Translations under genes and position numbers: made by a program
Part shown: piece after piece, positions 6,598 to 13,433 of the stretch
Numbering within the stretch: the first letter of the stretch is position 1
Layout: each line of letters starts with the position of its first letter
Notes under the pieces: generated by a model
What the model saw: the letters and a program-made list of their open reading frames with translations, nothing else
Databases searched by the model: none
What the model was told of the DNA's origin: nothing
NCBI GenBank assembly: GCA_023414975.1
Contig: JAEZMI010000377.1
Coordinates: forward strand, 1-16,809
DNA length: 16,809 bases
DNA from: Pseudomonadota bacterium
GTDB lineage: Bacteria; Pseudomonadota; Alphaproteobacteria; Rhizobiales; Xanthobacteraceae
Reading direction: 5' to 3'

Positions 6598-7584
6598 GTG
6601 CCGGATTTTGATGCCGAAGGCCTGGTTGCCGCATGGATTTTCGACGGCGCCGGCGGGGCGCGGCGGGTCGGCTGGGACGAGATTCACCAGGGCCCGCCCC
6701 GCGCGCCGGCCTTCATCTGGATCAGCCTGCAGCAGTTGGAACATCGCTACGGCCAGACCTGGCTGCACCGGGAAGCCCGGATCGATCCCGGCATCGTCGA
6801 ATCGCTCGTCGCGGCGGAGACGCGCCCACGCTGCGCGCTCTACGAGCACGGGGCCTTCCTCAATCTGCGCGGCATCAATCTGATGCCCTATTCACTGCCG
6901 GACGAAATGCATTCGGTGCGTTTCTGGGTCGAGCCGAACCGCATCGTCTCGGTGCGCAAGCGGCCTCTGTCGGCCATGGGCGATTTCGAGGACGCGATCC
7001 AGCGCGGACGCGCGCCGCGCACCCCCGGTGAGTTCGTGGCGGACATTTCCATGCGCCTCGTGGACCGGATGGATACGGTCATCACGGCGCTGGCCGAGCA
7101 GGCGGACGAGCTTGAAGAGCAGGTCCTAAAGGCGACGCTGGCCAATCTCAGCATGAAGGTTTCGGAGGTGCGGCGGGTCGCCATCATCCTGCGCCGCTAC
7201 ATCGCGCCGCAGCGCGAGGCGCTGAACCACTTCTCGCTGGAGGACGCCGAATGGCTGTCCCCTCGCGACCGCAATCGGTTGCGCGAAGCCGCCGACCGCG
7301 TGACCCGCTTCGCCGAGGAACTGGATTCGGTACGCGACCGCGCGGCCGTGATCTACGACCAGATGGTGGAGCGCCGCGCCGAGCAGATGAACCATTCCAT
7401 GCTGGTTCTCGCCGCGGTGACGGTGGTGTTTGCGCCCCTGACATTGATCACCGGACTGATGGGGATGAATGTGGGCGGCATTCCCGGCGCGGAGGACCCG
7501 AACGGTTTCTGGGCGGTGACGGCGCTGGCGGCAATGATCGGCCTGGCGCTGTTCGCGCTGCTGCGGGCCGTGCGCTGGCTTTAG
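6598..7584 (+). CDS. zntB: CorA-superfamily transporter, ZntB type
   Basis: An inner-membrane divalent cation transporter of the CorA family; ZntB members move zinc, with proton-driven import shown for E. coli. The N-terminal two thirds is a soluble alpha/beta plus long-helix domain, which forms the pentamer funnel. Two transmembrane helices follow near the C-terminus: about residues 267-290 ending in the pore signature GMN (289-291), then 304-328. The loop after GMN reads VGGIPGAEDPNGFW, typical of ZntB rather than CorA. The start is uncertain. An ATG at 6574 has no Shine-Dalgarno. The GTG at 6598 has AGGGAG about eight bases upstream and gives the usual ZntB N-terminus (DAEGLVAAWIFDG), so I chose it (328 residues). 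A small dyad (TTCCCG/CGGGAA, 7605-7619) lies after the stop, without a T-tail. Confidence 0.92.
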   Translation: MPDFDAEGLVAAWIFDGAGGARRVGWDEIHQGPPRAPAFIWISLQQLEHRYGQTWLHREARIDPGIVESLVAAETRPRCALYEHGAFLNLRGINLMPYSLPDEMHSVRFWVEPNRIVSVRKRPLSAMGDFEDAIQRGRAPRTPGEFVADISMRLVDRMDTVITALAEQADELEEQVLKATLANLSMKVSEVRRVAIILRRYIAPQREALNHFSLEDAEWLSPRDRNRLREAADRVTRFAEELDSVRDRAAVIYDQMVERRAEQMNHSMLVLAAVTVVFAPLTLITGLMGMNVGGIPGAEDPNGFWAVTALAAMIGLALFALLRAVRWL

Positions 7585-7701
7585 GCGGAGCCCGGCGACG
7601 TGGATTCCCGTTCCGGGAAAATGTGTCGGAACAGCCGCCGGAGCTGGTCGTCGGCTCTCACGGCGCCAGCTAATCTGGTCATGTCGACAGGGAGGCGCGC
7701 C

Positions 7702-8052
7702 ATGTGGGCGACGAGGATGACGGTGCTGGCGCTGGCACTCGCAGGCTTGGCGGGCGGTGCGGGCACCGGCGGTGCCTACGAGTTTACCGGGGCTTTTCCG
7801 GGCGGCGACTGCAAGGCGATGGCGCAGTCCATTCCCCCGAACAAGCTCTGGTACGGCCATTTCACGGGCCAGCGGGAATGGGGGCTCTATCTCGATCGGC
7901 TGCAGACGCGCACGGTGGAGGGCTGCTTTCGCACCAAGGCCGAATGCGACAACTGGCTGTACCAGTGGCGTTCGACCTACCAGTACAATTTCTGGGCGGA
8001 TTACTGCGTGCTGAGCGACCAGCCGCGCCCGCGCCGTCCTTATGCGGGGTGA
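7702..8052 (+). CDS. Small exported four-cysteine protein of unknown function
   Basis: A 116-residue protein that I do not recognise. It has a signal peptide: MWATRM, a hydrophobic run rich in Leu/Ala/Gly to about residue 24, with cleavage probable near GGA-YEF. The mature part is short, aromatic-rich (many Trp and Tyr) and has four cysteines (C37, C75, C82, C102), enough for two disulfides in the periplasm. It ends in a basic Pro/Arg tail. An upstream in-frame ATG at 7681 exists, but AGGGAGG lies six bases before the ATG at 7702 and decides the start. It follows zntB on the same strand after 117 bp, and a terminator lies just beyond. Similar Trp/Cys-rich small exported proteins are frequent in Rhizobiales. 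No function is inferred. Confidence 0.75.
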   Translation: MWATRMTVLALALAGLAGGAGTGGAYEFTGAFPGGDCKAMAQSIPPNKLWYGHFTGQREWGLYLDRLQTRTVEGCFRTKAECDNWLYQWRSTYQYNFWADYCVLSDQPRPRRPYAG

Positions 8053-8078
8053 GGCTGCCGGGAGCGGCGGGCAGCAAA

Positions 8079-8106
8079 AAGGCGCCGGCCGTGCGGCCGA
8101 CGCCTT
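8079..8106. terminator. Hairpin terminator between convergent small exported protein and sodB
   Basis: AAGGCGCCGGCC (8079-8090) pairs with GGCCGACGCCTT (8095-8106) with one C-A mismatch and a GTGC loop. The A-run at 8076-8080 becomes a T-tract on the minus strand, so it best serves sodB. It also follows the plus-strand gene. Confidence 0.7.
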
Positions 8107-8129
8107 CCTGATGCCACGGATGGAAACCG

Positions 8130-8726
8130 TCAGACGGCCTTGGCGTAGAGTTCGGCCACGTAGTCCCAGTTCACCAGGCTCTCGACGAACGCCTTGAGAT
8201 AGTCCGGGCGACGGTTGCGGTAATCGATGTAGTAGGAGTGCTCCCACACGTCGACGCCGAGGATCGGGGTGGCGCCGGAGACCAGCGGGCTCTCGCCGTT
8301 CGGGGTCTTGGCAATGATGAGCTTGCCGTCCTTCACGGCGAGCCAGGCCCAGCCGGAGCCGAACTGGGTGACGCCGGCCTGGATGAAGTCTTCCTTGAAC
8401 TTCTCGACCGAGCCGAGGTCCTCGACGATCTTCTTCTCCAGCTCGCCGGGAATGGCGCCGCCGCCATTGGGCTTCATCCAGTTCCAGAAGTGCAGGTGGT
8501 TGTAGTGCTGGCCGGCATTGTTGAAGAGGCCGGCATTCTTGCCGTAGGAGCCCTTCACGATCTCTTCCAGCGACTTGCCTTCCCACTCGGTGCCCTTGAG
8601 CAGGTTGTTGCCGTTGGTGACATAGGCCTGATGGTGCTTGTCGTGGTGGTATTCCAGCGTCTCGCGCGACATGAAGGGAGCGAGAGCATCGTAGGAATAG
8701 GGAAGCTCGGGAAGCGTGAAGGACAT
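8130..8726 (-). CDS. sodB: Superoxide dismutase, iron type (Fe/Mn family)
   Basis: A 198-residue cytoplasmic superoxide dismutase that converts superoxide to oxygen and hydrogen peroxide. Metal ligands by family alignment are H27 (EYHHDKHH), H77 (AGQHYNH), D159 and H163 (DVWEHSYY). Q73 in NNAGQHYNH sits where iron enzymes carry glutamine (Gln69 in E. coli SodB) and manganese enzymes carry glycine. TPNGESPL lacks the glutamine that manganese enzymes have there. Both point to an iron or cambialistic enzyme. The frame is open upstream to 9035, but the ATG at 8726 starts the universal MSFTLPELPYS N-terminus and has GGAG upstream. It has its own terminator and a spacer shared with the divergent membrane protein gene. 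Confidence 0.97.
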   Translation of the reverse strand: MSFTLPELPYSYDALAPFMSRETLEYHHDKHHQAYVTNGNNLLKGTEWEGKSLEEIVKGSYGKNAGLFNNAGQHYNHLHFWNWMKPNGGGAIPGELEKKIVEDLGSVEKFKEDFIQAGVTQFGSGWAWLAVKDGKLIIAKTPNGESPLVSGATPILGVDVWEHSYYIDYRNRRPDYLKAFVESLVNWDYVAELYAKAV

Positions 8727-8810
8727 CGAAACTGTCTCCGCGTAAGGAATCCGGCGCCGCTGCAGCATCGGGTTGCGGGTGCGTTGGCACCTCGCCCGGC
8801 GGCTCCGTCT

Positions 8811-8838
8811 AGATAGGGCGCTCCGCCCCGCCGGACAA
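8811..8838 (-). promoter_or_regulatory. Candidate sodB promoter
   Basis: On the minus strand TTGTCC (8838-8833) and CTATCT (8816-8811) are 16 bp apart and resemble alphaproteobacterial housekeeping -35 and -10 boxes. They would give a leader of about 75-80 bases before sodB. This is a by-eye match without supporting data. Confidence 0.3.
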
Positions 8839-8948
8839 CAAAAAGCATCGCGTGCGCCGAATTTCTTCTCCGCCCAAGGTCGTAGACGCGAAGGCGGTGG
8901 ATAGAGGCCCCACGAAATACCCGTGGAAGGGGTGCATTTTCCTGTGCA

Positions 8949-8962
8949 GCTTTTGTAAAAGC
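8949..8962. promoter_or_regulatory. GCTTTT/AAAAGC dyad in the sodB-membrane protein spacer
   Basis: GCTTTT-GT-AAAAGC is a perfect 6+6 inverted repeat in an otherwise GC-rich spacer, 64-77 bp upstream of the membrane protein ATG and about 220 bp upstream of sodB. It could be an operator for the plus-strand gene. The rest of 8727-9025 shows no further gene. Confidence 0.3.
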
Positions 8963-9025
8963 GGGTCTGGACGTAAAGTCGATGTGAACAAGGCCGAGCG
9001 CGAATCGGTCGGGCGGAGTGAGTTG

Positions 9026-10462
9026 ATGGGTGCAATTGTCATCGGCGTCGGCGTAGCGGTGGCCGTTATCGGCTTCGTCTTCGGCGTGTTAGGCCTGAAC
9101 AGCTCGGAAACCACTTCCGGCGCAGCGGTACTGACATCCGGCAGCATCGGTTTTGTCGGCGGGTTGCTCCTCATGGCGCTGGGGCTGGTGCAGCGGGCAC
9201 TGGTCGAGGTGTCGAACCGGCTCGAAGGCATCATCCAGTTCGAGGAGGAAGAGGCGACCCACCTGCACCAGGAACTGGAGTACGCCCACGCCCACCCGCT
9301 GAATCTCGGCCCGGACAGCTTCGATCCTTTCGACGCCGAACCCGAACTTCCCCCGGTGCCTGCGCCCAAGCCTGCCAAGGCCGCGAAACCCGCCAAAGCG
9401 GCGCCGGCGATCGCTGCCGAGCCGGAGCCGGCAGCGAAGCCTGCCTCTCGCCCCGTCAAGGCCGAGCCCGAGCTTTCGCCGGCCCTTCGTCCGGAGCCCA
9501 AGGCGGAAGCCAAGGCGACATCGAAGCCGGAGCCAAAGCCGGAGCCGAAGTCGGAGCCGGCCCCCAAGTCCGAACCGAAGCCGGAACCCAGACCTGCGCC
9601 AGTGTCGGCGCCGGCGCCCCTGGATCTCGACATGTCGGGCGAAGCGGAGGCCGCGCCCGCGCCTGTCGATAACGAGGAGCGCCCCGCGTCGAGCGGTGGC
9701 CTGCCGTCCTGGTTCCGCCGCAAGCGCGAGGCCGAACCCGCCCCCGTACCGGAACCGGAGCCCGAACTCGCTGCGGCCGAGCCGGAGACTCCCGAGCCGG
9801 CGCTTCAATTCGATCCACTGCTGCCGCCGCGGCCGGCCTCCGAGGTGGCGCGGGCCGACCTTGCCCGCCGGGAGGCCGAGAGCGAGGCAAGCGCGCGTCG
9901 CGAATTGCCGCCTTTCCTGCGGAGCGGTCCGCCCCCGGTCGAGCACCCGGCAGCGCCGGAGCGTACGGCTGCTCCCGAGCGGCCGGCGGCGGAACGACCG
10001 ATCTTCCCGGGCCTGTCACCCGACAAGCTGGAGCCCCGCCGCCCCGCGCCCGAACCGCGGATCGCGGAGCCGCGCGCGGTCGAACCTCGCATTGCCGAAC
10101 CCACGTTGCGCGAGCCAGCCCTTCGCGATCGGCCGCCGCGTGAGCCTGCGCCACGTGAGCCTGCGCCGCGTGAGCCTGCGCCGCGTGAGCCCGCGCCCCG
10201 CGAGCCCATCCCGCGCGCCGATCTCGGTCCCGATCCGGGGGCGCCCCCCGCCTTCCTCAGCGTTTCCGACCTTCTCGGGGATGACGAGCCGCCAGCGGAA
10301 CCTCAAATCACCGTCCTCAAGTCCGGCGTCATCGGCGGCATGGCCTACAAGCTCTATTCGGACGGCTCGATCGAGGCCGACCTTCCCGACGGCACCCTGC
10401 GCTTCGCTTCGCTTCAGGAACTGCGCGACCACGTTTCCGGGGTTGCCCCGCGCGACGGATGA
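9026..10462 (+). CDS. Proline-rich membrane protein with two N-terminal TM helices and a small conserved C-terminal domain
   Basis: A 478-residue protein without a known function. Two transmembrane helices lie at about residues 3-25 and 40-58, so both ends face the same side, probably the cytoplasm. They are followed by an acidic amphipathic stretch (residues 60-87, with EEEE) that may be a short coiled coil. Residues 100-424 are low complexity: Pro/Glu/Lys/Ala-rich (EPKPEPKSEPAPKS type), then Pro/Arg-rich (AEPRIAEPR and REPAP repeats), probably disordered. The last 54 residues are ordered and conserved in character, with GGMAYKLYSDGSIEADLPDG followed by TLRFASLQELRDHV. I recall this ending in Rhizobiales membrane proteins of unknown role. 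The frame is open from 8852, but GGAG seven bases before the ATG at 9026 and the immediate membrane helix favour that start. A disordered tether carrying a small binding domain from the membrane is inferred. Confidence 0.85.
   Translation: MGAIVIGVGVAVAVIGFVFGVLGLNSSETTSGAAVLTSGSIGFVGGLLLMALGLVQRALVEVSNRLEGIIQFEEEEATHLHQELEYAHAHPLNLGPDSFDPFDAEPELPPVPAPKPAKAAKPAKAAPAIAAEPEPAAKPASRPVKAEPELSPALRPEPKAEAKATSKPEPKPEPKSEPAPKSEPKPEPRPAPVSAPAPLDLDMSGEAEAAPAPVDNEERPASSGGLPSWFRRKREAEPAPVPEPEPELAAAEPETPEPALQFDPLLPPRPASEVARADLARREAESEASARRELPPFLRSGPPPVEHPAAPERTAAPERPAAERPIFPGLSPDKLEPRRPAPEPRIAEPRAVEPRIAEPTLREPALRDRPPREPAPREPAPREPAPREPAPREPIPRADLGPDPGAPPAFLSVSDLLGDDEPPAEPQITVLKSGVIGGMAYKLYSDGSIEADLPDGTLRFASLQELRDHVSGVAPRDG
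10139..10213 (+). repeat. Five tandem 15-bp units coding REPAP
   Basis: Five in-frame 15-bp units (10139, 10154, 10169, 10184, 10199) encode REPAP four times and REPIP once. The first three DNA units differ by at most one base. The last two drift mainly at third positions. The array lies inside the proline-rich linker and could vary in copy number by slippage without breaking the frame. Confidence 0.85.
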
Positions 10463-10486
10463 GGTGCGTCGCCGCCGTTGACATAA

Positions 10487-10512
10487 AAAGGGGCGCCGTG
10501 GGGCGCCCCTTT
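10487..10512. terminator. Bidirectional terminator between the proline-rich protein and ptrB
   Basis: AAAGGGGCGCC (10487-10497) and GGCGCCCCTTT (10502-10512) form a perfect 11-bp stem with a GTGG loop. It is flanked by an A-run (10485-10489), which is a T-tract for the minus strand, and by TTTGCTTT on the plus strand. It closes both convergent genes. Confidence 0.85.
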
Positions 10513-10535
10513 GCTTTGCGGCCGGGCCGGTGCGA

Positions 10536-12662
10536 TCAGCCCGCCATATTCGCCGGAATCTCGTTCTCCATCGCGTTCGCTGCGATGGCCAGCGCGAAGG
10601 CATAGACCTGCGCGGTTTCCCCCAGCCGGTCGAAACGCCCTGCGGCGCCGCCATGCCCGGCTTCCATATTGGTGCGCAGGAGAAGCGGCCGGCTGTCCGT
10701 CTTCGTCTCGCGCAGCCGCGCCACCCACTTTGCCGGTTCCCAATAGGTTACGCGTGGATCCGTCAGCCCCGCGAGCGCGAAGATGGCCGGATAGTCCTGC
10801 GCCGCCACGTTGTCATAGGGCGAATAGGACCGGATGAGTGCAAAAGCATCCGCGTCGGCGATGGGATTGCCCCATTCCGGCCATTCCGGCGGGGTGAGCG
10901 GCAACGTGTCGTCGAGCATGGTGTTGAGCACGTCGACGAAGGGGACTTCCGCCACGATGCCGGCGAAAAGGTCGGGACGCAGATTGGCAACCGCGCCCAT
11001 CAGCATGCCGCCGGCCGAGCCGCCATGAGCGACGATGCGATCCGCAGCGACGATGCGTTCGCGCACCAGATGTTCGGCGCTCGCGATGAAGTCACGGAAA
11101 CTATTGGTCTTCTTCGAGAGCTTTCCGTCGCGATACCAGCGCCAGCCCTTCTCCGTGCCCCCGCGTATATGCGCGATGGCGTAGACGAAGCCGCGATCGA
11201 CCAGCGACAGGCGGGAAGTGGAAAAGCCCGCGGGGATGGAAATGCCGTAGGCGCCGTACCCGTAAAGCAGGCAGGGCGCGGTTCCGTCCAGCGGCGTGTC
11301 ACGTGCGTAGAGCAGGGAGATCGGAACCTGCTCACCATCCGCCGCCGTCGCCATCAGGCGGCGGGTGACGTACCGCGCGGGATCGTGTCCCGAGGGTACT
11401 TCCTGCCGCTTGCGCAGCAGGCGGGCGCGGCTCGCCACATCATAGTCCCAGACCTCCGACGGCGTGGTCATCGAGGCATAGGTGAAGCGGATCTCCGTCT
11501 TGTCGAAGCCATAGCCGGCATCGAAGCCGAGCGAATAGGCCTCCTCGGCAAAGGCTACGGCGTGCTCCGCCCCTGTCGGCAGATCGCGCACCACGAGACG
11601 AGGCAGCCCGTCCTCGCGCTCAAGCCGTAGAAGATGGCCGCGCAGGACCGCGGTGGAAAGGATCAGCCGGCCCGGCTTGTGGGGCACGATTTCGCGCCAA
11701 TGCGCGCGGCCCGGCGTCGCGAGGGGCGCTGCGACGATCTTGAAGTCTTCCGCCCCATCGGCATTGGTCTCGATCACCAGTGTGTCGACGCCATCGAGAT
11801 CGGGGTGGTGCTCGACGCCGTAGCGCAGGCCCGGTTCGCGCGGCTCGACCCGCACCAGCGGCGCCAGCGAGTCGTGCCGGTCGATGAGCCAGGTCTCGCT
11901 GGTGTCGTGGTCGCCGCAGGAGATCAGCCCGAAACGGCCCGACTGGGTCTGTCCCAGCGAGATGAAGAAGCCCTTGTCCGGCTCCTCATAGATGAGAACA
12001 TCCTCAGCCGGAGGGGTACCGAGACGGTGGCGATAAACGAAGCTCGGCCGGTGCTCGGCGTCGCGGCGGATGTAGTAGAGATACGCGCCGTCCGCGCTCC
12101 ACAACACATCGCCCGTGGTCTCGCCGATCTCGTCGGCGAGATCCGTGCCGGCAGCAATGTCGCGCACGCGCAACGTGTAATATTCCGAGCCGGCTTCGTC
12201 GGCGGTCCAGGCATACAGTGCATGGTCGGGCGACTGGCGGGCATCGCCGAACTGGAAATAGGGCTTGCCCGCGGCAAGCGCGTCGCCATCCAACAGGATG
12301 GTCTCGCCGGCGATGGCCCCGGCCGGCCGGCGGCAGATAAGAGGGTGCTGGCCGCCTTCGCGGAAGCGGGTGAAATAGGCGAACGGACCGTCCACCGCCG
12401 GGACGGAGGAATCGTCCTCCTTGATGCGCGCGCGCATCTCGGTCACCAGCTCGCGCTGCAGGCCGGCAAGGGAGGCGAACCATATCTGCGTGGCGGCGTT
12501 CTCGGCCTCCAGAAAGGCGCGGATGTCCGGCGCCAGGAGCGAGGGATCGCGCATCACCTCGCGCCAGTTTTCCGCCCGGAGCCAGGCATGGGGATCGGTG
12601 AGCGTTACGCCATGGAAGCTGCGCACGAGCGGCGGATGGGCGGCAACCGACGCAGCCGTCAC
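10536..12662 (-). CDS. ptrB: Oligopeptidase B (S9A prolyl oligopeptidase family)
   Basis: A 708-residue cytoplasmic serine peptidase that cleaves short peptides after Lys and Arg. The N-terminal half is the seven-bladed beta-propeller that screens out large substrates. The C-terminal third is the alpha/beta-hydrolase domain. The catalytic triad is visible: S549 in HGGSAGGMLMG, D635 in LTDPRVTYWEP and H670 in EAGHGGAAGRF. The S-D and D-H spacings (86 and 35) closely match those of E. coli PtrB. YGYGAYGISIPAGFS lies at the start of the catalytic domain. The frame is open to 12782, but the GTG at 12662 overlaps the msrB stop as GTGA, which is typical of coupled genes, and gives the usual N-terminus (PPLVRSFHGVTLTDPHAWLR). 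The gene ends just before a strong terminator. Confidence 0.95.
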   Translation of the reverse strand: MTAASVAAHPPLVRSFHGVTLTDPHAWLRAENWREVMRDPSLLAPDIRAFLEAENAATQIWFASLAGLQRELVTEMRARIKEDDSSVPAVDGPFAYFTRFREGGQHPLICRRPAGAIAGETILLDGDALAAGKPYFQFGDARQSPDHALYAWTADEAGSEYYTLRVRDIAAGTDLADEIGETTGDVLWSADGAYLYYIRRDAEHRPSFVYRHRLGTPPAEDVLIYEEPDKGFFISLGQTQSGRFGLISCGDHDTSETWLIDRHDSLAPLVRVEPREPGLRYGVEHHPDLDGVDTLVIETNADGAEDFKIVAAPLATPGRAHWREIVPHKPGRLILSTAVLRGHLLRLEREDGLPRLVVRDLPTGAEHAVAFAEEAYSLGFDAGYGFDKTEIRFTYASMTTPSEVWDYDVASRARLLRKRQEVPSGHDPARYVTRRLMATAADGEQVPISLLYARDTPLDGTAPCLLYGYGAYGISIPAGFSTSRLSLVDRGFVYAIAHIRGGTEKGWRWYRDGKLSKKTNSFRDFIASAEHLVRERIVAADRIVAHGGSAGGMLMGAVANLRPDLFAGIVAEVPFVDVLNTMLDDTLPLTPPEWPEWGNPIADADAFALIRSYSPYDNVAAQDYPAIFALAGLTDPRVTYWEPAKWVARLRETKTDSRPLLLRTNMEAGHGGAAGRFDRLGETAQVYAFALAIAANAMENEIPANMAG

Positions 12663-13084
12663 GACGCGGACTCGCTGTCCGGGATGAAACTCAGCGCCAC
12701 GCCGTTCATGCAGTAGCGCAGGCCCGTGGGCCGCGGCCCGTCGGGGAAGACATGGCCGAGATGGGCGTCGCAGGTGGCGCACAGCACCTCGACGCGATGC
12801 ATGCCATAGGAGAAGTCGTGCTTCTCGATCACGGCGTCCGCCTCCACCGGCCGCATGAAGCTGGGCCAGCCCGTGCCGGATTCGAACTTGGCGTCCGAGC
12901 GGAACAGCGGGGCATCACAGCAGACGCAGCGATAGAGACCCGGCTGCTTCTGGCTCAGATGCGGCCCGCCGAACGCGCATTCCGTGCCGTGTTCACGTGT
13001 CACGCGATATTGTTCCGGCGTGAGCTGGGCTCGCCACTCGGCATCGGTTTTGATCACCTTCGACCGATGAATACCCTCGTTCAT
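12659..13084 (-). CDS. msrB: Peptide methionine-(R)-S-oxide reductase
   Basis: A 141-residue MsrB that reduces the R epimer of methionine sulfoxide in proteins with thioredoxin. Structural zinc is held by two CxxC pairs, C53/C56 (CVCC) and C102/C105 (CATC). The catalytic cysteine is C125 in GLRYCMNGVALSF. ESGTGWPSF (residues 68-76) is the substrate motif; it has T where many MsrBs place the resolving cysteine (SGCGWPSF). An additional C36 lies in GTECAFGG, where other family members usually have another residue. The ATG at 13084 has AGGAAG about seven bases upstream and is preferred over the upstream in-frame start at 13123. Its stop overlaps the ptrB start by four bases, making a two-gene unit for oxidised-protein repair and peptide turnover. 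Confidence 0.96.
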   Translation of the reverse strand: MNEGIHRSKVIKTDAEWRAQLTPEQYRVTREHGTECAFGGPHLSQKQPGLYRCVCCDAPLFRSDAKFESGTGWPSFMRPVEADAVIEKHDFSYGMHRVEVLCATCDAHLGHVFPDGPRPTGLRYCMNGVALSFIPDSESAS

Positions 13085-13291
13085 GGGATTTCTTCCTGAT
13101 TTTCCTTCGTGAGATAATAACACAGCCAGGCTGCAGCAAGTCCGACGGATTACGACAGAGTTCGTTGTATACAGAGGAAGCTTCTTTGCCTCAGGGCTCA
13201 GCTATGGCCTTCCCTTAGCTATGCATGGCGCGACATGCTGAAATGCAACTAAAATGCGCGTATGTTGTCGGAAATATCTTGCGCGACGTTT

Positions 13292-13317
13292 TTGATAAGT
13301 CTATCAAGATGTTGATA
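13292..13317. promoter_or_regulatory. TTGATA dyad plus third half-site upstream of mucR
   Basis: TTGATA (13292-13297), AGTC, TATCAA (13302-13307) form a perfect inverted repeat. A further TTGATA (13312-13317) lies 20 bp, about two helical turns, from the first. They sit about 115-140 bp upstream of mucR. The whole spacer 13085-13433 (349 bp) is AT-richer than its surroundings and holds no convincing gene. MucR proteins bind AT-rich DNA and often repress their own genes, so autoregulation is a reasonable inference. Confidence 0.4.
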
Positions 13318-13433
13318 CTCTCCTGTCAAATCGTACGGGCTGAGGCATCATATAGTCTTACGGGTCGAGTCGTTGTCATATGCGTGCTCGGCATCGGAAA
13401 TAGAAAGTCCGTATGTAATCTGAAGAATGAGCC

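Noticed and set aside
8852..9025. Extended N-terminus of the proline-rich protein containing CIFLCSFC
   Set aside because: The added 58 codons have no Shine-Dalgarno and lie in the promoter spacer. The ATG at 9026 has a good site and begins a membrane helix.
9330..9620. Pro/Glu/Lys-rich stretch resembling TonB
   Set aside because: The EPKPEPK pattern recalls TonB. But there are two membrane helices, no TonB C-terminal domain and no ExbB/ExbD neighbours, so it is treated as a disordered linker.
10139..10213. Possible CRISPR-like repeat array
   Set aside because: The units are directly adjacent with no spacers, and they code in frame for a Pro-rich linker.
11634..12716. 360-codon plus-strand frame opposite ptrB
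   Set aside because: It is a shadow of the beta-propeller half of ptrB with no recognisable domain or good start.
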